Assembly: GCF_030287445.1 (NCBI RefSeq)
Contig: NZ_JASVWB010000002.1
Location: forward strand, 5,394,001-5,458,000
Direction of reading: 5' to 3'
From: Streptomyces sp. ALI-76-A
GTDB taxonomy: Bacteria > Actinomycetota > Actinomycetes > Streptomycetales > Streptomycetaceae
DNA: 64,000 nucleotides
Below, one piece after another: positions 27,382-37,619 of this stretch; the first letter of the stretch is position 1; the number at the start of each line of letters is the position of its first letter. Made by a program: the position numbers and the translations under genes. The notes beneath the pieces were generated by a model that saw only the letters and a list, made by a program, of their open reading frames with translations, did no database searches and was not told the DNA's origin.

Positions 27382-27674
27382 CGGCTTCGGCGCAGGGCGA
27401 CTTGTCGACCCGCTGACCTGCCCTCCGGCCAGCAAAACGGACATGAATACGCATCGGTGGCGGGGGGCTTGCGCAACCTCGGGAGTGCCGTGCGAGGATC
27501 GACGCCCGTCAGCGGTACGCGATGTTCCGCTCGCTCGGTACCGCGTCCTACGTCGTTGTACCGCGTCATGCCGCGTCGTACCGCGACGCACCTCGTCTGA
27601 CACCGAGGCGTCTCCCGTCGTACCGCTTCCGTACGGCGTGCCCTGTTCCGCAGCACGGAGGGACCTTCCCGGAC

Positions 27675-28653
27675 GTGACCCCGCAAGCCGCCCTTTCCGG
27701 TGCCGCCCCGCGCGTGACGCGTACGGCGGCCGGGCGGCGTGCGCTGCACCTGGTGCTGCTGGTGGGTGGGTTGTTCGCGCTCGGGCTCCTCTGCGGTGAG
27801 CGGGCGCACGCGGCGGACGGGGTGCCGTCGGGGACGGCTTCCGGGTCGGTCCGGTCGGTTACGGGGAGCGCGGTCGCCGAGGTGGTGCCTGCTCCGGCGG
27901 AGGCGTCGACGGCGACGGCGGCGGCGAAGCCGGTCATCCGGGAGCCCCGCAGGCGTCCGGTCGGGGACCCCCGGGGACCCGGTGTCCGCGGGAGCGCACT
28001 CGGTGTCCGCCGGACTGGCCGATGCGAAGGCGAAGCTCCCCGCGCCGCCCGCAACCGCGCGGGACGCCGCTTCCGTGCCGGGATCGCCGGGCCTGTCGGG
28101 TCTGCCTGGCCTGCCGGATGCGCCTGACCTGCCGAGCAGGCCCGGGTTGCCGTCGGTGCCGTCCGTGCCGGCCATTCCCGGCCTTCCTGGTCCGCCGTCG
28201 CGTCCGGTGCACACGCTTCCGGCCCCGGTGCCGGACCCCGTCACGTCCGCTCCGCAGCAGGACGCTGCGTCCGCATCGACGCCGGTGCCGGCCGCGAACG
28301 CGAACCTTCGGACACCCGAGCGGCCTTCCGCCACGAGGACGAAGACGCCCCTCGCCTACGGACCCGGGTTCGCCGCCGGCACCACCATGACCCCGGTTGT
28401 GGCGCACAGGCCCGTGCAGCGGGCCGACCGTACCGGGTACGCCCCCGTGCGCCAGGCGCCCACCCAGGTTCCGGGTGGCGCGCTGAGCGGGAAGTCCGCC
28501 ATGGACAGCGGCACCTCCCGGCACGGCGGCGACGCCCACGCCGTCACGTTCGAACTCCGGGCGCCGCTGCGGCTCGTGCCCGGCGCCGCCGCGGGCGTGG
28601 ACGCCTACGGCACCCGGGACAGGCACCGGGACATTCCCGTTTCTCCCGCCTAG
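27675..28653 (+). pseudogene. Secreted Pro/Ala-rich protein gene with an apparent +1 frameshift
   Basis: A GTG at 27675, preceded by GGAGGGA, opens a protein with a clear signal peptide (RRALHLVLLVGGLFALGLL...CGERAHA). That frame is lost near 27945. A second frame continues without a stop to 28653 with a collagen-like Gly/Pro/Leu run (GLSGLPGLPDAPDLPSRPG) and an ordered C terminus. Removing one C from the CCCC run near 27950 joins VIREP to AGVRSGTPGDP and restores one ORF of about 325 residues. Either the genome carries a real frameshift or the base call is wrong. The function is unknown; I infer a secreted or surface protein. Confidence 0.65.
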
Positions 28654-28841
28654 GTCGGACCTTCCCCCGCCGCAGACCTGCCGCGCGGGGGCGGAAACAG
28701 GTCTGCCCGCCCGTCCGGATCCCCCTGTCGATGCCTATCGATTCTGTCGATCGTCGGCGATCTCCGGACGGAAGCCCGAAGCCCTCGGAATGTCTCCCAG
28801 CCTTCCCAGTCCCGCGGCTCCCGCAAAGGAGCTCCGGACTC

Positions 28842-30731
28842 TTGAGTACCAAGGATCTGACGCACGCCATGAACAAGAACATCCGCCGTTCCATCGTGAT
28901 AGCCGCCGGTGTCACCGGCGCGTGGGCGCTCGGCTCCGCCGTCGCCGGCGCGGACGAGCTGCCCGCGGCCGCCGTCTCCGCACCGGACGCGACGATCGGG
29001 ACCGACACCGACACCGACACCGACACCATCACCACTGACACGGAGATCGTCGACACCGTCACCGGCACGGTCGACGGAGTCGTCTCCGAGGCGGGGGACA
29101 CCGTCTCCGGCGTCCTCACCAAGGACGAGCTGACACCGCAGCCGGTCACCGACACGACCGACATGGTCGACACCATCGGCATCGCCGACCAGGGCCGCCG
29201 ATACGTCGACGCGAAGGTCACCGTCCCCAAGGCGTCCAAGGTGAAGGGGGCCGCGGCCATCCAGGGCGCCAGGGCCGCCCGCGCCGCCAAGGCCGCAGCC
29301 GACGCCACCGCCACGACGACCGCCACCGCCACGACGACCGCCGCCACCGCGCCGACCACCGCCGTCGAAGCGACCGCCGCGGAGACCGTCACCTCCGACG
29401 CGGACACCGTCCCCCAGGACGGGATCGACTACCTCTTCGGCCCCCTCTGCGCGTTCGCCCCCGAGCTGGAGCAGGCGCTGGCCGCCGCCCAGACGAAGCT
29501 CCAGGGCGCGCAGGCGACGGCCCGTTCCCAGGCGCGGGGCGTCGACGGGGTCGTACGGACGAAGGCGCGGCACGCGGGCGCGGGCGCGGGCCGCACGGCG
29601 GCCGGGGTGACCGGCGCCGCGCGGACCACGGTCACCGGCGCCGAGGGCCGGGCAGACGACGCGGTCACCACCGCCCGGGGCACGGCGGCCACCGTCACCA
29701 CCACCGCCCAGGCCACCGTCTCCGCCGTCCCGGGCCATGTCACCGGCACGGTGGGCGGGGTCCGGCAGCACGTCGTCGGCACCGTCGCCGGTGTCCCCGG
29801 CACGGTCACCCCGGTCGTGGAGGAGACGACGGCCGCCGTCGTCCCGCCCGTGGTGACGACCGCCGTGCACGGCGTACTGCCGGTCGCCACCGACGCGGTG
29901 AACGGTGTGACGCCGGTCGCCGGTGAGGCGGTGAGCGCGGTGGAGGGGACCGCCGGCCACACCGCGGAGGCCGTGACCGGGCTGGCGTACGGAGTCGTCG
30001 CCGACGTCCAGCCCGTCGCCGGTGGTGTCGTCCACGGGGTCCGGCCGGTCGTCGACCGCGGCGCCGCGGACGTTCCCCCGTACGCCGCCGGACTGGTCGG
30101 CCAGGTCACCGACGACACCACGGCCGCCGTCCTGCCGCCCGTGGCGCACACGGCCGTGCACGGCGTGGTGCCCGTCGCCGGGCAGGCCGTCGTGGACGCG
30201 GGCGGGGTGGCACACGGCGTCGTCCAGGACGTCCGGCCCTTCGCTGCCGGAGTCACCGGCTCCGTGCCACCGCTCGCGCACGGTGTGGCCGGTCACGCGA
30301 CCGGTCTGGGAGACGGCGTCGTGGGCCAGGTGCCGTCCTTCGCCGAGGGCGTTACGGGCGCGGTCCGGCCCGTCGTCGACACCGCCGTCCGGACCGCGCA
30401 CGACACCGTCACGCGGACCGTGCGGCCGGTCGTGCGGGGTGTAGGCGGCAGTGCCACGAGGCTCGCGTACGGCGTCACGGGCGACGTCGCTCCCTTCGCG
30501 GACGGCGTCGCCGGCGAGGTCGCCCCGTTCGCGCACGGTGTCGTCGGCGAGGTCGCGCCCTTCGCCCAGGACCTGGGCGGGACCGTCCGGGCCACCGCGG
30601 GCCCGCTTGCCGGGCACGCCGTCACCGGCGTCCAGGGGGTGGCCGCGTCGGCCACCCCCGGCTACGTACCGGACGCGCAGGCCGTCCAGGCCGTCCAGGA
30701 CGCGCACCACGGCAGCGCATACCGCCTCTGA
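28842..30731 (+). CDS. Secreted, repeat-rich Ala/Val/Gly protein
   Basis: 629 residues from TTG 28842, ten bases after AAAGGAG. ATG 28869 (MNKNIRRSIVIAAG) is the alternative and gives a cleaner signal peptide ending SAVAGA. After cleavage come a TDTDTDTD run, a Thr/Ala-rich stretch (ATTTATATTTAA), the only cysteine in a GPLCAFAPELEQAL segment, and a long C-terminal array of degenerate ~20-residue units built on GxVxGVxPVV/AHGVV/GEVAPFA. The repeats suggest an extended surface or cell-wall polymer rather than an enzyme. No sortase motif is seen. It follows the frameshifted secreted gene by about 190 bp and may belong with it. Confidence 0.8.
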   Translation: MSTKDLTHAMNKNIRRSIVIAAGVTGAWALGSAVAGADELPAAAVSAPDATIGTDTDTDTDTITTDTEIVDTVTGTVDGVVSEAGDTVSGVLTKDELTPQPVTDTTDMVDTIGIADQGRRYVDAKVTVPKASKVKGAAAIQGARAARAAKAAADATATTTATATTTAATAPTTAVEATAAETVTSDADTVPQDGIDYLFGPLCAFAPELEQALAAAQTKLQGAQATARSQARGVDGVVRTKARHAGAGAGRTAAGVTGAARTTVTGAEGRADDAVTTARGTAATVTTTAQATVSAVPGHVTGTVGGVRQHVVGTVAGVPGTVTPVVEETTAAVVPPVVTTAVHGVLPVATDAVNGVTPVAGEAVSAVEGTAGHTAEAVTGLAYGVVADVQPVAGGVVHGVRPVVDRGAADVPPYAAGLVGQVTDDTTAAVLPPVAHTAVHGVVPVAGQAVVDAGGVAHGVVQDVRPFAAGVTGSVPPLAHGVAGHATGLGDGVVGQVPSFAEGVTGAVRPVVDTAVRTAHDTVTRTVRPVVRGVGGSATRLAYGVTGDVAPFADGVAGEVAPFAHGVVGEVAPFAQDLGGTVRATAGPLAGHAVTGVQGVAASATPGYVPDAQAVQAVQDAHHGSAYRL

Positions 30732-30744
30732 CCGTCCTCCTCCT

Positions 30745-30845
30745 GACGGCTGGCGGTCTCCGCCGTCCGGTGGCTTCCGCCGTCCGGGCGGTCTCCGCCG
30801 TCCGGACGGCTTCCACCGTCCCGGCGGTCCCTACCGTCCGACCGA
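30745..30845. repeat. Degenerate ~20-bp tandem repeat downstream of the repeat protein
   Basis: About five imperfect copies of a unit resembling GGCGGTCTCCGCCGTCCGGA, located right after the stop of the secreted repeat protein. Units differ at several positions. It could form a weak hairpin and act as a terminator. Confidence 0.65.
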
Positions 30846-31197
30846 CTCCGCGAGGTGGCGGGACCCGGACGGCCGAATGCCATCGGCCGGCCTGATCACC
30901 GGCCTCGCGGGTGGGGCGGGGTGATTCTCCTGGGGAGGGAATCACCCGGCCCCCAGCCCCCTGAGGGCTGCCGGACAATGCCCTCGAGGGGCTGCTCAGA
31001 GGGCCTCACCGGGTCCACCCCGCCCGGTGGGGCCCTCCCCCCCCCGTGGCCTGCCCCGCCCGGCAAGGCCCTCCCCCCGTGGCCTTCCGCGTGCCTCCAG
31101 CACGCCCCCGCGTGCCACCCCCGCGCCCCCGCACACCACCCCCGCGCCTCCCCGCTTTCCTCACAGGAGGCACCCCGTGCCAGTGAGTCCGGCATCA

Positions 31198-31213
31198 TGT
31201 GACAGGTATCACC
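31198..31213. promoter_or_regulatory. CRP-like palindrome upstream of sucC
   Basis: TGTGA-CAGGTA-TCACC matches the CRP half-site pattern TGTGA-N6-TCACA at nine of ten positions, and GTG-N8-CAC fits the relaxed actinobacterial Crp motif. It is about 184 bases before the sucC start. Confidence 0.5.
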
Positions 31214-31395
31214 GCTCAGGTGTGACCCGCGCTTTAGGGGCCCCCCGCAAGCAGCGATAACCTGCGAGACGGACATGCCGCGCGCTCGGACACCGTGTGC
31301 GCCTCTCTTGTGACAGACGGCGGACGTCACGTTGCCCTTCGCGGCACGCCCACGCATCAGACGAACCGCGAGATCACTGATAGGGACGGAAGCGC

Positions 31396-32574
31396 GTGGA
31401 CCTGTTCGAGTACCAGGCGAGGGACCTCTTCGCCAAGCACGATGTACCGGTGCTGGCCGGTGAAGTCATCGACACGCCTGAGGCGGCCCGCGCAGCCACC
31501 GAGCGTCTTGGTGGCAAGTCCGTCGTCAAGGCCCAGGTGAAGGTCGGCGGCCGTGGCAAGGCCGGTGGCGTGAAGCTCGCCGCCACCGCCGACGAGGCCG
31601 TGGAGCACGCCACCAACATCCTCGGCATGGACATCAAGGGCCACACGGTCCACAAGGTGATGATCGCCGAGACGGCCCCGGAGATCCTGGAGGAGTACTA
31701 CGTCTCCTTCCTCCTCGACCGTGCCAACCGCACCTTCCTCTCCATCGCGTCCGTCGAGGGCGGCATGGAGATCGAGGAGGTGGCGGCCACCCGTCCGGAG
31801 GCCGTCGCCAAGACGCCGATCGACGCCAACGAGGGTGTGACCCCGGAGAAGGCCCGCGAGATCGTCGCGGCCGCGAAGTTCCCGGCCGAGGTCGCCGACA
31901 AGGTCGCGAACGTCCTGGTCACCCTGTGGAAGACCTTCATCGCCGAGGACGCGCTCCTCGTCGAGGTCAACCCGCTGGCCAAGGTCGCCTCCGGTGACGT
32001 CATCGCCCTGGACGGCAAGGTCTCCCTGGACGAGAACGCCGAGTTCCGCCAGCCGGAGCACGAGGCTCTCCAGGACAAGGACGCGGCCAACCCGCTGGAG
32101 GCCGCCGCCAAGGAGAAGAACCTCAACTACGTCAAGCTCGACGGCGAGGTCGGCATCATCGGCAACGGCGCGGGGCTCGTCATGAGCACCCTGGACGTCG
32201 TCGCGTACGCCGGTGAGGCGCACGGCGGGGTCAAGCCCGCCAACTTCCTCGACATCGGCGGCGGCGCGTCCGCCCAGGTGATGGCGAACGGCCTGGAGAT
32301 CATCCTCGGCGACCCGGACGTCAGGTCCGTCTTCGTCAACGTCTTCGGCGGCATCACCGCCTGCGACGAGGTCGCCAACGGCATCGTCCAGGCCCTGGAG
32401 CTCCTCAAGTCCAAGGGCGAGGAAGTCACCAAGCCGCTCGTCGTCCGGCTGGACGGCAACAACGCCGAACTGGGTCGCAAGATCCTCTCCGACGCCAACC
32501 ACCCGCTGGTGCAGCGCGTGGACACCATGGACGGCGCGGCCGACAAGGCCGCCGAGCTCGCGGCTGCGAAGTAA
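31396..32574 (+). CDS. sucC: Succinyl-CoA synthetase (ADP-forming) beta subunit
   Basis: 392 residues from GTG 31396, just after GGGACGGAAG. An ATP-grasp domain begins [22 protein letters not shown], with [19 protein letters not shown] for nucleotide binding and EVNPLAK for metal. The C-terminal CoA-ligase domain has [13 protein letters not shown] and [13 protein letters not shown]. With SucD it converts succinyl-CoA to succinate with ATP formation in the TCA cycle. sucD follows by 21 bp, so the two form an operon. Length and motifs are standard. Confidence 0.97.
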   Translation: MDLFEYQARDLFAKHDVPVLAGEVIDTPEAARAATERLGGKSVVKAQVKVGGRGKAGGVKLAATADEAVEHATNILGMDIKGHTVHKVMIAETAPEILEEYYVSFLLDRANRTFLSIASVEGGMEIEEVAATRPEAVAKTPIDANEGVTPEKAREIVAAAKFPAEVADKVANVLVTLWKTFIAEDALLVEVNPLAKVASGDVIALDGKVSLDENAEFRQPEHEALQDKDAANPLEAAAKEKNLNYVKLDGEVGIIGNGAGLVMSTLDVVAYAGEAHGGVKPANFLDIGGGASAQVMANGLEIILGDPDVRSVFVNVFGGITACDEVANGIVQALELLKSKGEEVTKPLVVRLDGNNAELGRKILSDANHPLVQRVDTMDGAADKAAELAAAK

Positions 32575-32595
32575 GGAAGAGGGACTAAGACAGCC

Positions 32596-33480
32596 ATGGC
32601 TATCTTCCTCAACAAGGACTCCAAGGTCATCGTCCAGGGCATGACCGGTGCCACGGGCATGAAGCACACCAAGCTCATGCTGGCCGACGGCACCAACATC
32701 GTCGGTGGCGTGAACCCCCGCAAGGCGGGCACGTCCGTCGACATCGACGGCAACGAGATCCCGGTCTTCGGCACGGTCGCCGAGGCGATCGAGAAGACGG
32801 GCGCGAACGTGTCCGTCCTCTTCGTGCCGCCGGCCTTCGCCAAGGCCGCCGTGGTCGAGGCGATCGACGCGGAGATCCCCCTCGCGGTCGTCATCACCGA
32901 GGGCATCGCGGTCCACGACTCGGCCGCGTTCTACGCGTACGCCGTGTCGCAGGGCAACAAGACCCGGATCATCGGCCCGAACTGCCCCGGTCTCATCACG
33001 CCGGGCCAGTCGAACGCCGGCATCATCCCGGGCGACATCACCAAGCCGGGTCGCATCGGCCTGGTGTCGAAGTCCGGCACGCTGACGTACCAGATGATGT
33101 ACGAGCTGCGGGACATCGGCTTCTCGTCCGCCGTCGGCATCGGTGGCGACCCGGTCATCGGTACGACGCACATCGACGCGCTCGCCGCGTTCGAGGCCGA
33201 CCCCGACACCGACCTGATCGTCATGATCGGTGAGATCGGCGGCGACGCCGAGGAGCGGGCCGCGGCCTTCATCAAGGACAACGTGAAGAAGCCGGTCGTC
33301 GGCTATGTCGCGGGCTTCACCGCGCCCGAGGGCAAGACCATGGGCCACGCCGGCGCCATCGTCTCCGGCTCCTCCGGCACGGCCGCCGCGAAGAAGGAGG
33401 CCCTCGAGGCCGCCGGCGTCAAGGTCGGCAAGACGCCGACCGAGACGGCGAAGCTGGCCCGGGAGATCCTGGCCGGCTGA
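32596..33480 (+). CDS. sucD: Succinyl-CoA synthetase alpha subunit
   Basis: 294 residues from ATG 32596 with GGAAGAGGGA upstream. The CoA-binding Rossmann part shows [14 protein letters not shown] and [10 protein letters not shown]. The phospho-histidine lies in [17 protein letters not shown], and [14 protein letters not shown] with [14 protein letters not shown] are typical active-site loops. It pairs with SucC. A 13-bp terminator stem follows the stop by 17 bases. Confidence 0.97.
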   Translation: MAIFLNKDSKVIVQGMTGATGMKHTKLMLADGTNIVGGVNPRKAGTSVDIDGNEIPVFGTVAEAIEKTGANVSVLFVPPAFAKAAVVEAIDAEIPLAVVITEGIAVHDSAAFYAYAVSQGNKTRIIGPNCPGLITPGQSNAGIIPGDITKPGRIGLVSKSGTLTYQMMYELRDIGFSSAVGIGGDPVIGTTHIDALAAFEADPDTDLIVMIGEIGGDAEERAAAFIKDNVKKPVVGYVAGFTAPEGKTMGHAGAIVSGSSGTAAAKKEALEAAGVKVGKTPTETAKLAREILAG

Positions 33481-33497
33481 CCCACCTGGCCGCAGCA

Positions 33498-33530
33498 AGG
33501 GCCCGCACCCTCACCAGGGGTGCGGGCCCT
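33498..33530 (+). terminator. sucCD terminator
   Basis: AGGGCCCGCACCC (33498-33510) and GGGTGCGGGCCCT (33518-33530) form a perfect 13-bp stem with a 7-base loop, 17 bases after the sucD stop. Confidence 0.9.
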
Positions 33531-33600
33531 CGCGCATGCCCACCGCACCACCGCGCCACCGGCACCAGCGGCCCCGTTCCGTTCACCGCGCCACCGACCC

Positions 33601-33742
33601 GAGCGGCTCCGGCCGGCCCGCCGCGCCACCGGCACCCAGTCGCCCCGGTCCGTTCACCGCGCCACCGGCCCGAGCGGCTCCGGCCGGCCCGCCGCGCCAC
33701 CGGCACCCAGTCGCCCCGGTCCGTTTCACCGTGTCACCGGCA
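33601..33742. repeat. 71-bp tandem duplication between sucD and the XRE-sigma gene
   Basis: GAGCGGCTCCGGCCGGCCCG recurs exactly 71 bases apart (33601 and 33672) and the following ~60 bases match closely, with the second copy drifting after CGGTCCG. A shorter, more divergent copy precedes it (33546-33600). The right edge enters the 3' end of the minus-strand gene at 33726. Confidence 0.85.
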
Positions 33743-34865
33743 CCAGCCGCTCCGGTCCGTTCGCCGTTTCCTCGCGGAGTTTCGCCCGGAGCTCCAGCTC
33801 CTCCTCCGACAGTGGGCCGGGGGCGACTCTCGGCGGCACGCCCTGCACCGTCTCCCCGGGCGCGACCGGCGGTTCGTAGTGTGTCGGGGCCGTCCGCAGC
33901 GTCAGCGCGGTCGTCCCGATCAGGGCGACCGTGAAGGCGATGGCGGCGCGGGTCCAGAACTGCGCCCGGCGTTCGCCGCCGGTGCGTACCGTCGGCGGCT
34001 TCGCGGCGCGCAGCCGTTCCGCGGAGGCCACCTCGGCCAGCCGCCGGTGCAGCTCCGAGGGGTCCGCCAGCTCCGGCAGCCGCGCGGCGACCGCCTGGCG
34101 CGCGTGCATCAGCCGGTGCGCCGTCGCCGGCGTGCTGGCCTCCGTCTCCGCCGCCGTCTCCGGCAGATCGAGACCGACCCCGTCGTAGAGCAGGAGCGTG
34201 CGGCGGTACGGCGGCGGGAGCTGGACGAGTACGTCCAGCAGGGTGCGGGCGGTGGCGTCGGCGGGGGGCGGTTCGGGGTGCCGGTAGCGGGGGCGGAAGC
34301 GGTGCCAGGGGGAGAGCGCGTACTCGTACGCCGTGGCCCGCACCCAGCCCGCCGGGTCGCGGTCCCGGGCCACCTCAGGCCAGCGCTGCCAGGCCACTTG
34401 GAAGGCCCGCTCGACCGACTCGCGGGCGAGTTCGCGCCGCCCGGTGAGCAGGTAGGCCTGGCGGACCAGGGTCGGCGCGCAGAACGCGTACAGCGCGTCG
34501 AAGGCCTGAGCGGGGGTCAGGGGGGCCGCGGGCGGGTGCGGTTCGAGCGCGGGCGCGGGTGCGGGTGCGGGCTCGGACACGGGTGCCGGCTCGGGCGCGG
34601 GCTCCGGTGGGGGGAGGGGCGCGGGTGGCGGGCCGTCCGGGCGTGCGGGGCGGTCGGCGGCGTCGGCCGCGAACTCGGCCAGCAGGATCGCGTACGCCTC
34701 CCGTTTCCGGCCGCGTGGAGTCGTACGGCCGGTCTCCCACGCACGTACCCGCTCGCGGGGGACGCCCACCCGTGCGGCGACCTGAGCCTGCGTCAACGAC
34801 CTGGACTCGCGCAGGCGTCGGCGCTCCTTGGGCGGGGGCAGGGGAGTGGCAGGCCGCTGCGTCAC
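33726..34865 (-). CDS. XRE-type HTH fused to ECF-sigma-like domain and membrane segment
   Basis: 379 residues from GTG 34865, with GAAGGGG upstream. An N-terminal helix-turn-helix (LRESRSLTQAQVAARVGVPRERVRAWETG) is followed by a Pro/Ala/Glu linker (PAPEPAPVSEPAPAPA...). A sigma region-2-like helix (FDALYAFCAPTLVRQAYLLTGRRELARESVERAFQ in two parts) and a region-4-like segment (LLDVLVQLPPPYRRTLLLYDG) come next. A single span (AAIAFTVALIGTTALTL) lies near residue 310, with a short extracytoplasmic tail. This is not a standard sigma factor. It may be a membrane-tethered regulator with its own sensor tail. It is divergent from the PerM-like gene across an AT-rich spacer. Confidence 0.78.
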   Translation of the reverse strand: MTQRPATPLPPPKERRRLRESRSLTQAQVAARVGVPRERVRAWETGRTTPRGRKREAYAILLAEFAADAADRPARPDGPPPAPLPPPEPAPEPAPVSEPAPAPAPALEPHPPAAPLTPAQAFDALYAFCAPTLVRQAYLLTGRRELARESVERAFQVAWQRWPEVARDRDPAGWVRATAYEYALSPWHRFRPRYRHPEPPPADATARTLLDVLVQLPPPYRRTLLLYDGVGLDLPETAAETEASTPATAHRLMHARQAVAARLPELADPSELHRRLAEVASAERLRAAKPPTVRTGGERRAQFWTRAAIAFTVALIGTTALTLRTAPTHYEPPVAPGETVQGVPPRVAPGPLSEEELELRAKLREETANGPERLVPVTR

Positions 34866-34961
34866 CGGGCACCCCTTCGTACGAAAAAGTACATAAACGT
34901 ATATTGAGCGACACATCGGTGGTTCGCCTGTTACGACGGGAAAGCGCGTGTCGTTGGGAGC

Positions 34962-36602
34962 ATGGCGGTCGTGATCCAGCTGACCGCTCGCCGACCGCTG
35001 TTGTCGTCCCTGCTCACCCGGCTGCTCGACCGATCGCCCGGAGTGGCCGCCAGTCTCCTGGCCGGCGTCCTGGCCGCGGGCCTGGGGCTCGGTTCGTTCA
35101 CCGTGCTCGTGATGGTGCTGTGGGTCAGCTCGCCGTATCCCGACAGCGGTCCGAGCGGCGCGCTGCACGTCGCCGCGTCGCTGTGGCTGCTGGCGCACGG
35201 TGCCGAACTGGTCCGCGCCGACACGCTCTCCGGTGTCGCCGCGCCGGTGGGCGTCACCCCGCTCCTGCTGTTCGCGCTGCCGGTCTGGCTGGTGTACCGG
35301 GCGGCGCGGGACGCGGTGGACGCGGGTGCGGCGGGGGAGGGCGAGGCTGCGGGAGGCGGGAGCGCGGCGGACGACGACGGTGGGCAGGGCGAGGGGCCAC
35401 CGCCGGTTCCCGCGCGGACGGCGTGGTCGGGGGTCGTCCTCGGCTACCTCGCCGTCGGCGCGGCCACCGCGCTGTACGCCGCGGGCGGCCACCTGCGACC
35501 GGCGTGGGGGTGGACGGGGCTGTGCCTGCCGCTGACGGTGACGGCCGCGGCCGGGATCGGGGTGTGGACGGCGTACGGCCGACCGTGCGCGACGGCGGAC
35601 AGCGTGCCGCTGCCGTTGCCGGCGTGGCTGCGACGGCTCGTCCTCGGGCCGGAAGCGCGGGAGCGGCTCGGTGTCGCCGGACGGGCGGCCGGGGCCGGGG
35701 CGGCGGTGCTGGTCGGGGGCGGGGCGTTGCTGCTGGCGGTGTCACTGGTGTGGCACGGCGGCGTGGTGCGCGGGAACTTCCAGCAGCTGGCGGAGGGGTG
35801 GTCGGGACGGTTCGCCGTGCTGCTGCTGTGTCTGGCGCTGGTGCCGAACGCGGCGGTGTGGGCGGCGGCGTACGGGCTCGGGCCGGGCTTCGCCCTCGGG
35901 GTCGGCCATGTCGTGAGCCCGCTCTCCGCGGCGCCCGTGCCCCTGCTGCCCCTGTTCCCGCTGCTGGCGGCGGTGCCGGACGCGGGGCCCGGCACCCCCT
36001 GGAACTGGGCGGCGGGCCTGGTGCCGGTGGCGGCCGGGGTGACGGTGGGCTGGTTCGTGGGGCGGGGCGACCCGGGGGCGGACACCTGGTCGCGGAGGCG
36101 GACCGCGGCGACGGCGGGGCTGGCGGCCGGGTTGTGCGCGGGGCTGGTCGCGGTGCTCGCGGCGATGGCGGGCGGGCCGCTCGGAGTGTCGGCGTTGGCG
36201 CGGTTCGGGCCGGTGTGGTGGCAGGCGGGGGGTGCGGCGCTGGTGTGGACGGCGGGACTGGCGGTTCCGGTCGCGTTGGTTCGGCGTGGATGGGCGGACG
36301 GGACACGCGAGGTGGGCGCGAGCGGTGAGGCGACGACCGGCAAGCCGCGAGAGGAGGCGCGGACTGCCGCCGTGCCACAGGTGCCCCAAGGGCCGCACCT
36401 GCCCCGAGCGCCACACACGCCCGTGTCCCAGGTGGCTCAAGCGCCCCATACGCCGCAGATGCCCCAGGCGTCTCCCAGACCCCCCATGCCCCCCATGCCC
36501 CCCATGCCGTACGTGTCCCACGTCGACGACTCCGCCTCCGAGCCGTACGACTTCCTGCCGCTGGATCCGCCGGACTCACCGGAGCCGCCGCCCACGCCCT
36601 GA
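34962..36602 (+). CDS. PerM-like multi-pass membrane protein (DUF6350)
   Basis: 546 residues from ATG 34962 behind GGGAG. About nine or ten spans from residue 24 to 430 include [45 protein letters not shown] and [31 protein letters not shown] in separate segments. The cytoplasmic tail is Pro-rich with [10 protein letters not shown] repeats. In mycobacteria the corresponding gene (perM, cell-division associated) sits directly upstream of purN-purH, and the order here is the same apart from one minus-strand gene between. Function by synteny: envelope or division integrity. Confidence 0.82.
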   Translation: MAVVIQLTARRPLLSSLLTRLLDRSPGVAASLLAGVLAAGLGLGSFTVLVMVLWVSSPYPDSGPSGALHVAASLWLLAHGAELVRADTLSGVAAPVGVTPLLLFALPVWLVYRAARDAVDAGAAGEGEAAGGGSAADDDGGQGEGPPPVPARTAWSGVVLGYLAVGAATALYAAGGHLRPAWGWTGLCLPLTVTAAAGIGVWTAYGRPCATADSVPLPLPAWLRRLVLGPEARERLGVAGRAAGAGAAVLVGGGALLLAVSLVWHGGVVRGNFQQLAEGWSGRFAVLLLCLALVPNAAVWAAAYGLGPGFALGVGHVVSPLSAAPVPLLPLFPLLAAVPDAGPGTPWNWAAGLVPVAAGVTVGWFVGRGDPGADTWSRRRTAATAGLAAGLCAGLVAVLAAMAGGPLGVSALARFGPVWWQAGGAALVWTAGLAVPVALVRRGWADGTREVGASGEATTGKPREEARTAAVPQVPQGPHLPRAPHTPVSQVAQAPHTPQMPQASPRPPMPPMPPMPYVSHVDDSASEPYDFLPLDPPDSPEPPPTP

Positions 36603-36728
36603 CAGCTCACCCCACCCCGATGCGAGCGCCCCTGGGGGCTCCGCCGAACCGCCGGCACCCATTGCCCCGCCCGCCATCCGACTCGGTCGGACGAGGAGAC
36701 GGACGCAGGTCGGAGAAACGGACGCAGG

Positions 36729-37619
36729 TCAGTTGTCCGTGCCCAGGAGGCTGCGCAGTTCCTTGGGGAGGAGGTCTGTGCAGGCCTGCTCGGCCTCGTT
36801 GGTCAGGGCGTCGTTCGTGCACGTGTAGTAGTCGTCGTAGACCAGTTTCACGGTGAAGCCCGCGGCCACCAGGGCGATGGCCAGGGACGCGGTGACCAGG
36901 CCGGTCACCGCGGCCGTCGTCTGCGGGCGGCCCTTCTGGGCGGGCGGTGCCGGGGTGTTCGGGTCGGGGTTGACGGGCTTGGCGCGCAGCGCGCTGATGC
37001 TCCAGTACATGGCCAGGGCGCCGAGCAGCAGCGCCACGTACGGCCAGCTGAAGAGGGCGAAGAAGAAGGCCCACATACCGCTCAGCAGCGCGTACCGCGC
37101 GCGTCGCTGGGCGGCGTCCGCCGGGTCCCATCGGGAGCCCGAGCCGGGACCCGTGCCCCCGGACTTCTCGGGGCCGGTGTTCGGGGCGCCCGGACCCGCC
37201 GGGCCGCCCGGACGCTCGCCGAAACCGCCGGGGGAGCGGCCGGGCTGCTGGTCGCTCCACTGGGTGCCCCAGGGAGAAGCACCGCCCCGCGGGTCGTGCG
37301 GACCCTGCGCTCCCGGCGCGTTCCCCGCACCGTCGGGTCCCTCGCCGCCCGCCGGACGACGGGGCTGCCAGGGGCGGTCCGGAGTGCCCTCCGGCGGCGG
37401 CGCGAAGGGATTGTCGTCCCGGGTGTCCTCGGACGTGCCGCCGCTCGGGCCGTCCCGGCCGTCCCCGGAGTCCCGCGGCGTACCGCCCGTGCCACCCGGA
37501 GTGGTGCCGGGGGCGTCGGGGGGAGAGGCGGGGTGCTCCCGCAGCAGCACGCCGCTGCGCTCCCCTCCCTGCGGTGACTGCGGGGGGAGCGTGAGGAGTC
37601 GCAGACTGCGGTCCGGCAT
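36729..37619 (-). CDS. Membrane protein with long Gly/Pro-rich cytoplasmic region
   Basis: 296 residues from ATG 37619. The N-terminal ~175 residues are disordered (Gly, Pro, Arg, Asp). Two hydrophobic blocks ([25 protein letters not shown] and [23 protein letters not shown] in parts) follow, and a short external tail contains two cysteines ([21 protein letters not shown]) that could form a disulfide. Similar DUF4190-like membrane proteins are common in Streptomyces, with no known role. It is divergent from purN. Confidence 0.8.
   Translation of the reverse strand: MPDRSLRLLTLPPQSPQGGERSGVLLREHPASPPDAPGTTPGGTGGTPRDSGDGRDGPSGGTSEDTRDDNPFAPPPEGTPDRPWQPRRPAGGEGPDGAGNAPGAQGPHDPRGGASPWGTQWSDQQPGRSPGGFGERPGGPAGPGAPNTGPEKSGGTGPGSGSRWDPADAAQRRARYALLSGMWAFFFALFSWPYVALLLGALAMYWSISALRAKPVNPDPNTPAPPAQKGRPQTTAAVTGLVTASLAIALVAAGFTVKLVYDDYYTCTNDALTNEAEQACTDLLPKELRSLLGTDN

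Larger units (their letters stand above)
30732..31395. other. Long leader/intergenic region upstream of sucC
   Basis: No supportable gene. It contains GC-rich ~20-bp repeats at the left end (30745-30845), a GC hairpin around CCACCCCGCCCGGTGGGG (31015-31035), several C-rich runs, and a CRP-like palindrome at 31198-31213. Open frames on both strands here have no coding features. The sucC promoter should lie in the last 200 bases, but I cannot place it with confidence. Confidence 0.5.

Noticed and set aside
30896..31357. Minus-strand open frame in the sucC upstream region
   Set aside because: Low-complexity, Gly/Arg/Ala-rich, no start signal, overlapping the regulatory region of sucC.
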